Positions 1-7,100 of a stretch of DNA of 13,271 bases are shown piece after piece. The DNA is from Bacteroidales bacterium UBA4293. Its GTDB lineage: Bacteria > Bacteroidota > Bacteroidia > Bacteroidales > Bacteroidaceae. Positions within the stretch are counted from its first letter, which is position 1. Each line of letters begins with the position of its first letter. A model generated the notes under the pieces. The model was not told the DNA's origin. It did not search any database and was given only the letters and a program-made list of their open reading frames with translations. The translations under genes were made by a program, and so were the position numbers. The stretch spans positions 1,102-14,372 of the forward strand of contig DGVD01000019.1 in the NCBI GenBank assembly GCA_002395835.1, read 5' to 3'.

Positions 1-2
1 GT

Positions 3-500
3 GGTTTGTATGGCAATGCTCGTCCAGAGAATTTCCCAAGTGTGAACGATTATCGTAATCCACTTGTTGCCAGTGCCATGAAGACGTTGGGCTATGTCAA
101 TATGTTCAATCGAGGTGTAGGACAAGTACAGACAGACTTGAAGGAAAATGGCAACCAACCTGCAGAGTTCAACGTTAATCTTATCACAGCATTCAAGGTT
201 GATGTGAAAGTCTCACAGAGCTATACCAACGAAAATGGCGGTAAAACTGGCGGTAAAGTTGGCGGTGATGCGGCACTGATTGAAATGACTGATATTCAGA
301 AAAGTATAATAGATTTAATAGGAGCCGATGCTTCTATTTCTATCGACCAAATGGCGGTAAAGATGGCGGTAAAGAAACGCACGTTAGAGAGAGAAATCGC
401 AAACATGAAACAGAAAGGCTATATCTCTCGAACAGGTTCCCCTCGTTCTGGCAAATGGGAGGTTATTATCCCTTACAATTGCGTTATTGAGATTGTGTAA
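3..500 (+). CDS. C-terminal part of a COG2865-type (AlbA_2/HATPase) ATP-binding regulator-like protein, 5' end outside window
   Basis: The reading frame is open from the window edge, so this is a 3' fragment of a longer gene. The first visible residues (GLYGNARPENF, then DYRNP and a GYVNMFNRGVG segment) match the end of the GHKL-type ATPase-like domain found in COG2865 proteins, often misnamed RecG-like helicases. A low-complexity linker with GGK repeats follows, then a winged-helix-like segment (about residues 95-155 of the visible part) ending in GKWEVI. In this family an N-terminal Schlafen/AlbA_2 domain precedes the part seen here; it would lie outside the window. Family members are common in Bacteroidetes genomes and often sit beside restriction genes, but their molecular role is poorly defined. 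The gene is followed by 64 bp with no visible terminator before the Mrr-like gene, so read-through into the restriction operon is possible. Confidence 0.8.
   Translation, partial: GLYGNARPENFPSVNDYRNPLVASAMKTLGYVNMFNRGVGQVQTDLKENGNQPAEFNVNLITAFKVDVKVSQSYTNENGGKTGGKVGGDAALIEMTDIQKSIIDLIGADASISIDQMAVKMAVKKRTLEREIANMKQKGYISRTGSPRSGKWEVIIPYNCVIEIV
235..270 (+). repeat. Three tandem 12-bp units (nTGGCGGTrAwr-like) in the linker of the COG2865-type gene
   Basis: Units begin at 235, 247 and 259 (ATGGCGGTAAAA, CTGGCGGTAAAG, TTGGCGGTGATG). They encode the peptide NGGKTGGKVGGD. Tandem four-residue linker repeats are typical of this protein family and can vary in number between strains. Confidence 0.85.
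351..374 (+). repeat. Two perfect tandem copies of ATGGCGGTAAAG, read in a different frame from the first array
   Basis: Positions 351-362 and 363-374 are identical. The core TGGCGGTAAAG is the same as in the array about 100 bp upstream, but here it is read as MAVKMAVK rather than GGKTGGK. The repeat lies within the winged-helix part of the protein. Confidence 0.85.
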
Positions 501-564
501 CTAAACCGAGCTGAGCGAAAAGAAGTAAATATGACAATAAAGTTGAACGAAATAAGTACAAAAT

Positions 565-1482
565 ATGGCAATACCAAAATTTGAAGATTTCCTATATCCG
601 TTTCTGATTCAGTTGAAGGACAAGGATATCAGTACAAAAGAAATGAAGGATGCATTGGTTAAGCACTTCAATCTTACAGAGGAGGATTGCTCACTGAAGA
701 CGAAGAGCGGTTCAGCCTTCCAACTCAACGATCGGATAGGATGGTGTCGTCAGTGGCTTCGTCGTGCACTCTTCATTGAGATTCCTCAGAGAGGTATATA
801 TAGCATTACCCAAAGAGGCAAGGACTACCTGCAATCGCATACAGACCTGCGACAAGAAAACCTTCTACAATATCCAGAATATGCAGAGTATGCCCACATG
901 CCTGTCACGTCAAAGGCAGATAGCAACGTTGAAAAGAAGGAAATAGAGGAGAAGCTGGGTGAGATGACTCCAACAGAGCAGATGGATGTTGCTTTCAAGA
1001 GTATCAACGATGATTTGGCAGCAGATTTACTGCAAAGAGTCTTGGATATGAGTCCCAATTTCTTTGAGAAGCTGGTGCTCGACCTGCTCTTGAATATGGG
1101 ATTTGGCAGCCGGAATAAAGAAATGGCTATTGTAACGCCTACCAGTCACGACAATGGCGTAGATGGCATTATACCAGAGGATGCTCTTGGCCTTGATAAG
1201 ATTTACATCCAAGCTAAGCGATATACCGACAATCCTGTCAGCAAACCAGAGATACATAAGTTTATTGGTGCACTTGATGAACAAAAGGCTACCAAGGGTG
1301 TTTTCATTACTACCAGCAAATTCACTTCTGGTGCTGTAGAAACAGCTAATAAAGCCAGCAAGAAGATTGTGCTTATTGATGGAAAGAGCCTCGCTGACTA
1401 CATGATTGAATATAATGTAGGTGTCAGTGAAAAGAAAATATACGAAGTAAAGAAGTTAGATTCAGATTATTTTGAAGAATAA
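565..1482 (+). CDS. mrr: Mrr-family restriction endonuclease
   Basis: The 305-aa product has the same size and layout as the E. coli Mrr protein. Residues about 5-92 form an Mrr_N winged-helix DNA-binding domain, ending ...GIYSITQRGKDYL. Residues about 160-285 form the Mrr catalytic domain, a PD-(D/E)XK-type fold. Visible catalytic elements are the FFEKLV helix (Glu168), Asp200 in NGVDG and the Q-x-K motif QAK at 216-218, followed by the conserved KGVFITTSKFTSGA strand. All key residues are present, so the enzyme looks intact. Mrr itself is a type IV, methylation-dependent nuclease, but many Mrr-fold proteins are partners of type II methyltransferases. The immediate downstream position of two cytosine methyltransferases, with a 4-bp gap, favours a role as the restriction partner of a modification system, which is inference. 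The ATG at 565 places the conserved domain right at the N-terminus. Confidence 0.9.
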   Translation: MAIPKFEDFLYPFLIQLKDKDISTKEMKDALVKHFNLTEEDCSLKTKSGSAFQLNDRIGWCRQWLRRALFIEIPQRGIYSITQRGKDYLQSHTDLRQENLLQYPEYAEYAHMPVTSKADSNVEKKEIEEKLGEMTPTEQMDVAFKSINDDLAADLLQRVLDMSPNFFEKLVLDLLLNMGFGSRNKEMAIVTPTSHDNGVDGIIPEDALGLDKIYIQAKRYTDNPVSKPEIHKFIGALDEQKATKGVFITTSKFTSGAVETANKASKKIVLIDGKSLADYMIEYNVGVSEKKIYEVKKLDSDYFEE

Positions 1483-1486
1483 AAGA

Positions 1487-2644
1487 ATGGTAAAGAATAT
1501 GCTACAAAGTGATTTTAAAAGAGCTTTCGAGTTAGGTACAAAAGCTCTTGATCATTGGGGGCAGGAAGCATACAATTCCTGTGCCCCCGTGGATGTTCTT
1601 GACTTTTTCTGTTGTGCTGGTGGTATGTCTCTTGGATTTGCTTCCCTAAAGGACTATTTCAAAGTTATTGGTGGAATTGATATAAATCCCATATCGTTGG
1701 CTGCTTATCAAGACAATTATCATGTTCCTACTTTACAAGCAGACATTGCAACACTTGGTGGAGACATAGAGACCATACAAAATACATTTGATTTGTCTGC
1801 TGACCACAAGCACCCATTAGTTATTATCGGATGTGCGCCCTGCCAGGGATTCTCTGCACACAGGAAAAGACATCACAACAAGCCTGAAGACAGCAGGAAC
1901 ACCCTCATTGGTGAATTTGCGGCGATAGCAGTTAAGTTTAATCCTGACTATGTGGTGATGGAGAATGTTCCAGAAATTCTAACAGGAAAGTACAAACACC
2001 ATTATGAGGAGGCAAAAGCCATATTTGAGTCCAACGGCTATCGCATAGTCCAAAGAATCTATAATGCAGCTGGATTTGGGGTTCCTCAGGCCAGGATACG
2101 TGCCATTATTGTCGCCACAAAAAGCGATAGGTTTGAGTTGCCAGATGAATTGATGTCGGAGAAGGAATACAAAACGGTGCGCGACGCAATTGGAAATCTG
2201 CCACCTGTAATACCCGGAAAGGCAGACCCTAAAGATGGGCTACACCGCTGCTCTGCCCACAAACAAAGCACTATTGATGTCATTGCTTCGGTACCTCAAG
2301 ACGGTGGAAGCCGACCTGAAGGTGTCGGTCCACAATGTCTTGACAAGGTAAAGGGTTTTTATGATGTATATGGGCGCTTAACATGGGACAAGCCCTCTAT
2401 CACAATCACCCAATATGCACGTAACCCTGCTAGCGGGCGATTCTCTCACCCCGAACAGAACCGTGGGTTGACGATTCGAGAAGCGGCTCGTCTGCAAAGT
2501 TTCCCAGACGGCTATCAATGGCATGGTTCGTTGGGGGAGAATTTTAAACAGATTGGCGAAGCAGTACCACCACTTCTTTCGCTGGCAATAGCCTCTCAAA
2601 TAGCTGTAACAATTAAAAAAGAGAAGTATGGAGAATCAATATAA
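1487..2644 (+). CDS. DNA C5-cytosine methyltransferase (first of two)
   Basis: This enzyme transfers a methyl group from S-adenosylmethionine to C5 of cytosine within a target site. Counting from the ATG at 1487 (385 aa), motif I is VLDFFCCAGGMSLGF (about 37-51), motif IV is the catalytic CAPCQGF (nucleophilic Cys about 119), motif VI is MENVPEI (about 158-164), motif VIII is VPQARIR (about 199-205) and motif X is QIGEAVPP near the C-terminus. The variable region between motifs VIII and IX, which sets specificity, is roughly residues 215-300. An upstream in-frame TTG at 1472 overlaps the Mrr gene, and another ATG lies at 1499; 1487 was chosen as the first ATG after the Mrr stop. The enzyme has about 35 residues before motif I, more than its neighbour. 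The end overlaps the next gene by 17 bp, so the two methyltransferases are probably co-translated. Confidence 0.92.
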   Translation: MVKNMLQSDFKRAFELGTKALDHWGQEAYNSCAPVDVLDFFCCAGGMSLGFASLKDYFKVIGGIDINPISLAAYQDNYHVPTLQADIATLGGDIETIQNTFDLSADHKHPLVIIGCAPCQGFSAHRKRHHNKPEDSRNTLIGEFAAIAVKFNPDYVVMENVPEILTGKYKHHYEEAKAIFESNGYRIVQRIYNAAGFGVPQARIRAIIVATKSDRFELPDELMSEKEYKTVRDAIGNLPPVIPGKADPKDGLHRCSAHKQSTIDVIASVPQDGGSRPEGVGPQCLDKVKGFYDVYGRLTWDKPSITITQYARNPASGRFSHPEQNRGLTIREAARLQSFPDGYQWHGSLGENFKQIGEAVPPLLSLAIASQIAVTIKKEKYGESI

Positions 2645-3689
2645 ATGTATCGACTGTTTCTCTGGAGCTGGAGGATTGTGCCTTGGTCTGATCAAGGCAG
2701 GCTTTGATGTGCTTTACAGTTTCGACATTGATCCTAATTCCATAGCATCCATTAATGCTAATCCTCAATATTTTAAGGGTCATCGTACCGAAGTTCAAGA
2801 TATTAAAAATATCAATCCTCTAGGATTGTTACAATCATTAGATTTGCAACCACGTGAGTTGGATCTTTTAGCAGGGGGACCTCCGTGTCAAGGGTTTTCA
2901 ATTCAACGCATTGGACAAGATTATGATGAGAGGAATCATTTGGTTGATGAATATATTAGCATGATTATTGCCATCCTTCCCAAGATGTTCATATTGGAAA
3001 ATGTACCAGGCATTGAAGGGAAACGTGGACATAACATTCTTCACGGTGCATTGAAAAACGTTGAAAAGAGTGGCTATTTCATTCACGAAAAGATTCTTGA
3101 TGCTCAGGATTATGACGTACCGCAAAGGCGAAGGCGCGTAATAATCGTTGGTGAAAGATGCGATCATAGCCACCCACTTTTCCAATACCCATCACCTCAA
3201 AAGCATAAAATTACGGTGAGGGAAACCATTGCTCAGCTTCCAGAACCACCTGCCGATGGCTCAGAACATCCTAATATCAGCCTTCATCGTCGTGATCGCT
3301 TATCTGCTAAAAATATTGAACGATTGCAATATTTGAAGCCAGGGCAAGGACGGGATTTCCTACCACCTGAACTATTGGCCGACTGTCACAAAATTAGTTC
3401 TCAGAAGATAGGTCATCGCAATGTCTATGGACGTATGCCGTGGGATGATGTGGCACCTACTATTACTGCGAGATTCGATAGCTTTACCAGAGGTATGTTT
3501 GGCCACCCTCAACAAAACCGAAGCATTTCTCTACGAGAAGGTGCTTTGTTGCAGACTTTCCCTGAGGATTTTATCTTCTGTGGAAATAAGGTAGAAGTTG
3601 CTCGACAAATTGGCAATGCCGTTCCTGTGAATATGGCAAAGGCTCTTGGTTTACAAATCATAAAATGTTTGGAAAAATGGAACAGTTGA
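2628..3689 (+). CDS. DNA C5-cytosine methyltransferase (second of two)
   Basis: The 353-aa product is a second complete C5-cytosine methyltransferase. Motif I (CIDCFSGAGGLCLGL, about 7-21) begins almost at the N-terminus, motif IV is GGPPCQGFS with catalytic Cys87, motif VI is LENVPGI (123-129), motif VIII is VPQRRRR (164-170) and motif X is QIGNAVP near the end. It is not a simple duplicate of the preceding gene: the sequence between motifs differs throughout, so the two are likely to have different targets or to methylate opposite strands of one asymmetric site. The start overlaps the upstream gene by 17 bp and the 3' end overlaps the next frame by 13-25 bp, depending on which start is used. 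That packing supports one polycistronic message for the whole restriction-modification cluster. Confidence 0.93.
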   Translation: MENQYKCIDCFSGAGGLCLGLIKAGFDVLYSFDIDPNSIASINANPQYFKGHRTEVQDIKNINPLGLLQSLDLQPRELDLLAGGPPCQGFSIQRIGQDYDERNHLVDEYISMIIAILPKMFILENVPGIEGKRGHNILHGALKNVEKSGYFIHEKILDAQDYDVPQRRRRVIIVGERCDHSHPLFQYPSPQKHKITVRETIAQLPEPPADGSEHPNISLHRRDRLSAKNIERLQYLKPGQGRDFLPPELLADCHKISSQKIGHRNVYGRMPWDDVAPTITARFDSFTRGMFGHPQQNRSISLREGALLQTFPEDFIFCGNKVEVARQIGNAVPVNMAKALGLQIIKCLEKWNS

Positions 3690-4684
3690 ATAACATCATA
3701 TCAGAATATATAGCTAATCTGTCAAAAGACTATCAGACAGCGATAACCACAGGCAATGCCACTCCAGAGTTGTCGTTCCGACCTGTTCTCGATGGTTTCT
3801 TTGTAAAAGCTATGAGTATTTTTGGCAAGGATATTCAACGCATTTTTGAACCTCGATCACAAGGCAAGTATGGAAGACCTGACTGGATGTTCAGTAATGC
3901 CAATACAATGGGAATCTATGGCTATGTGGAAGCTAAAGGTTTTAACCCAAATACAACTCTTAACCCCAAGGACTATGAAAGTCAAGTAAAACGCTATCTC
4001 TATCTTGGCAACCCTGTCATTCTGACTGATGGCATAGATTTTATTCTATACAGACCTTCCGGCAAAACAGAAATGGTATCTGTTTGCAGTAAGCCTATTC
4101 AATGGGAGAATGTCCAGCCAAATACGGATATTCTCACGATGTTCAAAGAATATTTTAAAGAAGAGGGTTATAGAACAATTAGTGAAAAGCAACTGGTAGC
4201 AGAATTGTCAGTCCGTGCTAAGCACCTTTGCACCGATTTGGAGGATATTCTTTCATTGGAAGAGGATGAAGCAGAAAATAAGACAGAACGTGATACCATC
4301 GTTTCATTGAAGCATCTTTGGGATATAGCTAGAAAGAATCATGATAAATCACTAGTAGATAATCATACTTTTGCAGGATTTGTTGCACAGATTCTATCAT
4401 TTGCCCTTTTGTATGCTCATAGATTCGTCAATGAGAATAACATATTACCATCTGAGAAATACGAAAAGCTGCACTCTTTCTGGACTTCAGATGCTTTTAA
4501 GAGAGATGCTCTACGTCTCTCACCTTTCAAGACTCTGCTTGATGCGCTTTCAGATGAACTGAAGTCACCGTTCAGTAAACTGGGCATTTGGTATGACAAC
4601 ACACGTCATTTGCTTTCGTGTGTTCGATTAAGCGACAAACAAGTTGCCACTCCAAACTATCATGAGCTTTATGAAGCATTTTGA
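3677..4684 (+). CDS. N-terminal nuclease part of a split type IIG/type ISP-like restriction enzyme
   Basis: This frame encodes a PD-(D/E)XK nuclease domain followed by a helical region. Numbering from the ATG at 3665 (339 aa), the pattern characteristic of type ISP/IIG N-termini is seen: ATPELSFRPVL (Glu36), GRPDWMF with Asp73, VEAKG with Glu89 and Lys91, then SQVKRYL and NPVILTDGIDFILYR. Residues about 175-335 look alpha-helical and would link the nuclease to the methylase. The frame ends YEAF-stop. Homologous single-chain enzymes continue from this point with a segment like LKEYD...R...YTP, and exactly such a segment begins in the -1 frame one codon later. The alternative starts are 3665 (MFGKMEQ) and 3677 (MEQLNN). 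The second has GGAAAA just upstream and is preferred weakly. This is probably half of one gene rather than a stand-alone nuclease, unless ribosomes bridge the frames. Confidence 0.82.
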   Translation: MEQLNNIISEYIANLSKDYQTAITTGNATPELSFRPVLDGFFVKAMSIFGKDIQRIFEPRSQGKYGRPDWMFSNANTMGIYGYVEAKGFNPNTTLNPKDYESQVKRYLYLGNPVILTDGIDFILYRPSGKTEMVSVCSKPIQWENVQPNTDILTMFKEYFKEEGYRTISEKQLVAELSVRAKHLCTDLEDILSLEEDEAENKTERDTIVSLKHLWDIARKNHDKSLVDNHTFAGFVAQILSFALLYAHRFVNENNILPSEKYEKLHSFWTSDAFKRDALRLSPFKTLLDALSDELKSPFSKLGIWYDNTRHLLSCVRLSDKQVATPNYHELYEAF

Positions 4685-4687
4685 AGG
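4676..4687 (+). other. Frame-break site between nuclease and methylase halves (run of four T)
   Basis: The sequence GCATTTTGAAGG reads GCA TTT TGA in the nuclease frame and TTG AAG in the methylase frame. Adding a single T to the run at 4679-4682 would give GCA TTT TTG AAG and join YEAF to LKEYDGKTRNDFGAWYTP without loss or gain of residues. No in-frame ATG precedes the conserved DFGAWYTP segment in the second frame, because the first one (4735) lies inside it. Possible readings are an indel mutation, a sequencing error in the T run, translation restart at the TTG that overlaps the TGA (TTGA), or -1 ribosomal slippage at A-TTT-TGA. Confidence 0.85.
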
Positions 4688-6861
4688 AATATGACGGAAA
4701 GACTCGTAATGACTTTGGAGCATGGTACACGCCAATGTGTTTGGCAGAATATGCTGTCAAATTTGTAAGCCATGTACTGCCTTCTGTGCTTCCTGGTGAA
4801 AGCGTAGAGGATAAGGCTATCAAGATTATTGATCCTTGTTGTGGTACCGGTACATTTATAGAAGCAGTGGTAAATAATCTCACCCTCCAGGAAGGCTCTC
4901 AGATTATTGGCTTTGAAATTCTTCCTGTTCCATATGCATTGTCAAACTACAGGATATCAATGCTTGAAGAAGCTAGAAATTGTGATATTGAGATAGTGCT
5001 GACCAACACTCTTAGCGACAGTACTTTCAAGTCTGTCAGAATAGAAGGTGGTACAACAGATGCTGTTTCTATGTTCTTCCGTAACGAGCAAAAGAAAGCT
5101 CTAAAACTTTCAAGGCCACCACTCACTGTGATTATCGGGAATCCACCATGTTCAGATTCTGCTGACATATCCAATGAAGGAAAACTGATTGCAAAGCTGA
5201 TGGGCGACTTTAGACCGCCAGTACGTAAGGGACGCAGAAATGATCAGAAGCAACTGGTAAATGAAATGACAAAGTTCCTGCGCTGGTGTCTTTTCAAGGC
5301 AGACAAAAGCAGGCCCTCTGTCTTTGCTTTGGTATTACCCTCCACATTCGCCAACAATATATCGTTTGTAACTGCACGCAAGTTTCTGATCGAACAAGTT
5401 AGCGAGATTTGGGTATTGGAGTTTGACGTTGATAATCGTGCTGGGCATCAAGCAGAAAATCTGTTCAAGACCCTTCAGGGCAGATTGCTTTTAGTAGGAA
5501 CATTGAAAGAGATAGAAACTTCTTTGCCAATAATACACTATAAGAGCATAGTAAGTCAGCCCCTCAAAGATAAGATTAATTTCTTCAATTCGCCTATCGA
5601 TGATAGTGAATGGGAAGAAGTGAAACTCGATAAGAAATACATCTTTAAGCCTACTAGCAATGTTGATGAAAGGATGTATTCCAAATTTTGGCATATCGCC
5701 TCTGACACTGAATTGGCAATCTTTGAACGCCATTGTTCTGGCTTGAAATTGGCTCCAACTCATCTGTTGGTTCATTTTAATAAAGGCCAGTTAAAAAGAA
5801 GGAATAAATTCATTGCAGATGAGACACATAGCTATGAAGAAATAAAAGATAGATGGTATAAGGGACAAACAAAACCACCAGCACAAAGAAAACTCTCACA
5901 CGAGGTCAAATCATGCCTATCTAAGAGTAATTTGACGATTGTAGATTATTCTTATCGACCGTTCTTGACTGCGAGTTTGTTGCTTGACAACACGTTAATG
6001 GATGCCCTCCGCAAAACGGAAGGTGGTGGTATGCGTGAACGTCCTGAGGTTCAGGCTGCATACGAAGATAATTCTGTCTTTGGATTTGTCGCTGCTCCAG
6101 CTCCCGCAGACATTGCAACAAAAATAAAGAAATTCTCATCGTTTAGTTGGCACTTACCGGACAATGATTTGGTAGCCCGTGGCAATTCACACATCTTCTG
6201 TAACAAGTTCCCTAACTATAAGAAATCGAAGAAGAATTGGAATAAAGAAGTAACGAGTAATGTAAATCCTATTCTTCTGAATACATTGTCTAAGGAGTAT
6301 GACATCCCTTCCGTAGAACTGGTCGATGATATTGTTTTTTACTCTTACGCAGTATTAAACTCCGACTTGTATCTGAACTCTTTTGAAGGAAAGTTATATG
6401 CAACAGCTGGAGAATGGCCTGCAATTCCTATTCCTCAAGAAAAATCACTCTTTGAACGGATGGCAAATGTAGGAAAAGAGATGGCTGCCATTGAAAAGAA
6501 GGACTATCAATCGGAACAAGCATTTAAAGTTTTTGACAACAATTTCCTCAGCCATGAAACAGAGATTCATTCATTCTCACTTTCTGATGATACCATCACC
6601 ATAAGAGATGCGGGAGGCAATGAGACAAAATCAAAGGAAATTTCGAAAAATGTTCTCCACTTCGAATCTTCTGGCTATGAAGTAGTTCGCGAATGGATGA
6701 AGTACCATTCTTATGCATACTATCGCAAAGCATGCGGCAAAGAAGAACTTGAAGATTTGTTCAATCTATTAGGACGCATATCTGAATTCATGACAAAAAC
6801 TCATGAAAGCGACATGATTATGAAACTGATACTTGAAGGAAAATTCCTTATTCCCCAATAA
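4681..6861 (+). CDS. N6-adenine methylase and specificity part of a split type IIG/type ISP-like enzyme
   Basis: This frame carries a gamma-class N6-adenine methylase. After DFGAWYTP (11-18), motif I is DPCCGTGTF (51-59), which binds S-adenosylmethionine, followed by GFEILPVPYALS. Motif IV is GNPPC at 153-157, where nearly all relatives have an aromatic residue in place of Cys157. The strands FALVLPSTF and VLEFDVDNRAG continue the methylase fold. From about residue 330 a long region probably sets DNA specificity. The C-terminal pattern FYSYAVLNSDLYLNSF (about 552) then WPAIPIPQ, and WMKYHSYAYYRKACG near the end, match type ISP-type C-termini. There is no helicase domain between nuclease and methylase, so the joined polypeptide (about 1,060 aa) is closer to a type IIG layout. 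The only possible start before the conserved region is TTG at 4681, overlapping the upstream stop. Confidence 0.85.
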   Translation: MKEYDGKTRNDFGAWYTPMCLAEYAVKFVSHVLPSVLPGESVEDKAIKIIDPCCGTGTFIEAVVNNLTLQEGSQIIGFEILPVPYALSNYRISMLEEARNCDIEIVLTNTLSDSTFKSVRIEGGTTDAVSMFFRNEQKKALKLSRPPLTVIIGNPPCSDSADISNEGKLIAKLMGDFRPPVRKGRRNDQKQLVNEMTKFLRWCLFKADKSRPSVFALVLPSTFANNISFVTARKFLIEQVSEIWVLEFDVDNRAGHQAENLFKTLQGRLLLVGTLKEIETSLPIIHYKSIVSQPLKDKINFFNSPIDDSEWEEVKLDKKYIFKPTSNVDERMYSKFWHIASDTELAIFERHCSGLKLAPTHLLVHFNKGQLKRRNKFIADETHSYEEIKDRWYKGQTKPPAQRKLSHEVKSCLSKSNLTIVDYSYRPFLTASLLLDNTLMDALRKTEGGGMRERPEVQAAYEDNSVFGFVAAPAPADIATKIKKFSSFSWHLPDNDLVARGNSHIFCNKFPNYKKSKKNWNKEVTSNVNPILLNTLSKEYDIPSVELVDDIVFYSYAVLNSDLYLNSFEGKLYATAGEWPAIPIPQEKSLFERMANVGKEMAAIEKKDYQSEQAFKVFDNNFLSHETEIHSFSLSDDTITIRDAGGNETKSKEISKNVLHFESSGYEVVREWMKYHSYAYYRKACGKEELEDLFNLLGRISEFMTKTHESDMIMKLILEGKFLIPQ

Positions 6862-6866
6862 TAGAA

Positions 6867-7067
6867 ATGGACAAGGACTCTCCACTACTACAGCGTTATG
6901 CGAACATGGCTGCCATTCATGGCAAGGATACGAAGCCAAAACTGGTGGTGCGATGTTATTTGTGGGTTTGTAGATTACATTATAGGCAGAACCACCCAAG
7001 ACTGCTAGGGAGACCTGACATTGTGATGCGAAAATATCGTACGGTCATCTTTGTAAACGGGTGTTAA
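6867..7067 (+). pseudogene. vsr: Truncated very-short-patch repair endonuclease (Vsr) remnant
   Basis: Vsr nicks DNA beside T:G mismatches that arise when 5-methylcytosine deaminates, and its gene commonly follows C5-methyltransferase genes. The 66 residues keep the family N-terminus (RYANMAAIHGKDTKP), the NHPRLLGRPDIV segment with the metal-binding Asp51, and YRTVIFVNGC. The frame stops immediately after that Cys, where full proteins continue with FWHGH and about 65 more residues; no continuation is visible in another frame in the 33 bp before the next gene. The histidine of FWH is therefore lost. The position of the active-site Glu25 of E. coli Vsr holds Lys (TKPKLVV), and the following WVCRLHYR differs from the usual pattern. 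An active enzyme is very unlikely. It starts 5 bp after the methylase stop, as expected for a former operon member. Confidence 0.85.
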
Positions 7068-7100
7068 TATAAACGAAAGTTCAATAATCTAACTCTCATT

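Noticed and set aside
7020..7053. Possible Bacteroidetes promoter (TTTG / TAnnTTTG type) inside the vsr remnant before the 328-aa gene
   Set aside because: The best candidate for the -7 element, CATCTTTG, lacks the first T, and the spacing to any upstream TTG element is poor.
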